Of a DNA stretch of 64,000 bases, positions 62,993 through 64,000 are shown in pieces; within the stretch, counting starts at the first letter, position 1; every line of letters starts with the position of its first letter. The notes under the pieces are model-generated. The model had not been told where the DNA came from, searched no databases, and was given only the letters and a program-made list of their open reading frames with translations. Origin of the DNA: Tateyamaria omphalii (GTDB lineage: Bacteria > Pseudomonadota > Alphaproteobacteria > Rhodobacterales > Rhodobacteraceae); NCBI RefSeq assembly GCF_019802125.1, contig NZ_JAHVHT010000001.1:1178001-1242000 (forward strand), given 5' to 3'. The position numbers and the translations under genes are program-made.

Positions 62993-64000
62993 TACTCATA
63001 TTGCTCCCGATATTTGCGCACAATGTAGAGGGCGAGGACGTTCAGCCCGAGCGTCATGATGAAGAGCGTCATGCCAAGAGCGAAAGCCACCAAAGCTTCG
63101 GGCGAGGCAAAGTCGCTGTCGCCGGTCAGCTGCGATACGATCTTGGCGGTCACGGTGGTCATGGCTTCGAATGGGTTGAGGCTGAGCCGGGCCGCGGCCC
63201 CTGCCCCAAGCACCACGATCATCGTCTCGCCAATGGCGCGGCTGGCCGCCAACAGGACTGCGCCTACGATACCTGGCAGCGCGGCTGGTAGCACCACCTG
63301 CTTGATGGTCTCGGATTTGGTCGCACCCAGGCCGTAGGATCCGTCGCGCATGGCCTGCGGGACGGCGTTGATGATGTCGTCGGACAAGGAACTGACGAAA
63401 GGGATCAGCATGATGCCCATGGCCAATCCAGCCGTCAGAACCGCGCGTTGCCCTTGCATCCAACCCAGACCGTCATTGCCAAAGACCGACAACAGGATCG
63501 GCCCGATGGTGAGCAATGCAAACAGGCCGTAGACAATGGTCGGGATGCCGGCGAGCACCTCAAGAAGCGGCTTGGCGATGCTGCGCATCCTGGGGCCAGC
63601 GTATTCCGACAGATAGATGGCCGCAAACAGCCCGATGGGCACGGCCACGAGCAGAGCAACGAACGAAATGTAAAGCGTGCCCCAAAGAAGCGGGATTATC
63701 CCAAGGCTCGAGGCTCCGCCCCGACCCGAGAAGCTGGGTGCCCATTCGAGCAGGAAGAAGAATTCCGATGCGGGATACAGTCGGAAGAATTCGACAGTGT
63801 TGAAGATGAGCGAGAGTACAATTCCGACCGTCGTCAGGATCGCGACAGAGGCGGCAGCGATCAGCAGCGCCAGAACACCCTGTTCCACAGTGTTTCGCGC
63901 GCGAAAGGTTTTTTGTCCTTCGCTCGCTCCCCATGCCGCGCCTGCGAGCGCAACGATCAGCACTGCAATTGTCATCAGCAGATTGGAGGTTCCGCTCATC
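62992..64000 (-). CDS. pstC: Phosphate ABC transporter permease PstC, 5' partial
   Basis: About 335 residues are visible, ending in the stop that overlaps the pstA start. The channel domain has six hydrophobic segments, PIGLFAAIYLSEYAG (near 120), the EAA loop YGLGATKSETIKQVVLP (near 230) and LAASRAIGETMIVVLGAG (near 255). Alphaproteobacterial PstC is often about 450-490 residues with an extra N-terminal domain. The Met codon at 63999 lies in a region that looks like internal membrane sequence, so the gene probably continues past the right edge. Confidence 0.9.
   Translation of the reverse strand, partial: MSGTSNLLMTIAVLIVALAGAAWGASEGQKTFRARNTVEQGVLALLIAAASVAILTTVGIVLSLIFNTVEFFRLYPASEFFFLLEWAPSFSGRGGASSLGIIPLLWGTLYISFVALLVAVPIGLFAAIYLSEYAGPRMRSIAKPLLEVLAGIPTIVYGLFALLTIGPILLSVFGNDGLGWMQGQRAVLTAGLAMGIMLIPFVSSLSDDIINAVPQAMRDGSYGLGATKSETIKQVVLPAALPGIVGAVLLAASRAIGETMIVVLGAGAAARLSLNPFEAMTTVTAKIVSQLTGDSDFASPEALVAFALGMTLFIMTLGLNVLALYIVRKYREQYE

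Overview
The window looks like ordinary chromosome of an alphaproteobacterium of the order Rhodobacterales (Roseobacter group). The evidence is a GC-rich genome with tightly packed operons that often share ATGA or TGATG start/stop overlaps. It also carries a ChpT-type phosphotransferase, an IalB-family protein, olsBA ornithine-lipid genes, a ribosomal protein L21 with a C-terminal helix-hairpin-helix extension, a long alphaproteobacterial PstA, and short GGGGC...GCCCC / GAAGAAG intergenic elements of a kind I associate with roseobacters. No transposase, integrase, CRISPR array or rRNA was seen. One tRNA (Ser, anticodon CGA) is present.

Layout. 1-2.6 kb: an LpxD-like acyltransferase (5' end outside the window), an acyl carrier protein and a ketoacyl-ACP synthase in one operon. 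2.6-5.6 kb: IalB-like protein, an intergenic region that appears to encode one or two small RNAs on the minus strand, a HerA/DUF853 ATPase and a Dabb-domain protein. 5.6-11.9 kb: a minus-strand branched-chain amino-acid-type ABC transporter (binding protein, LivG, LivF, a secreted Cys-rich orphan, LivH, LivM) and a DUF2306 membrane protein. 12-18.2 kb: PQQ-type sugar dehydrogenase, VOC protein, a methyltransferase operon, a 2-TM ion channel, tRNA-Ser and a DUF2059 pair. 18.2-31 kb is core: rplU-rpmA, three GNATs and a LysE exporter, obgE-proB-proA, chpT, DUF3553, olsB-olsA, rpsB-tsf and a prolyl aminopeptidase-like hydrolase.

31-50.2 kb is mainly catabolic: a histidine phosphatase, a LuxR solo with an unusual ligand pocket, aroQ, then MaoC, two quinone-oxidoreductase-like MDRs, two SDRs, thiolase, nitronate monooxygenase-like and phosphotransferase (ACAD10-type) genes. 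A second complete ABC importer, a GST, a serine hydrolase, TesB and another SDR follow. Together these look like uptake plus CoA-dependent degradation of an unidentified acid. 50.2-59.4 kb is the most accessory-like part: TetR/SDR and ArsR/SRPBCC modules, each with a pair of perfect palindromic operators, an HTH-citrate-synthase-like protein divergent from a domain-permuted CaiB-type CoA transferase, a TetR with a divergent small membrane protein, an MFS exporter and about 800 bp without a recognisable gene. 59.4-64 kb is the phosphate regulon in the order pstC-pstA-pstB-phoU-phoB on the minus strand, running off the right edge.

The observations most worth following are the anti-Shine-Dalgarno-type small RNA at 3.5 kb, the LuxR solo at 32 kb, the citrate-synthase-like/permuted CoA-transferase pair at 54-56 kb, the LivF with a Walker A Lys-to-Arg change at 46 kb, and a strictly 11-bp-periodic repeat at 27.7 kb. 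All calls were made by reading the sequence; no database search was possible.
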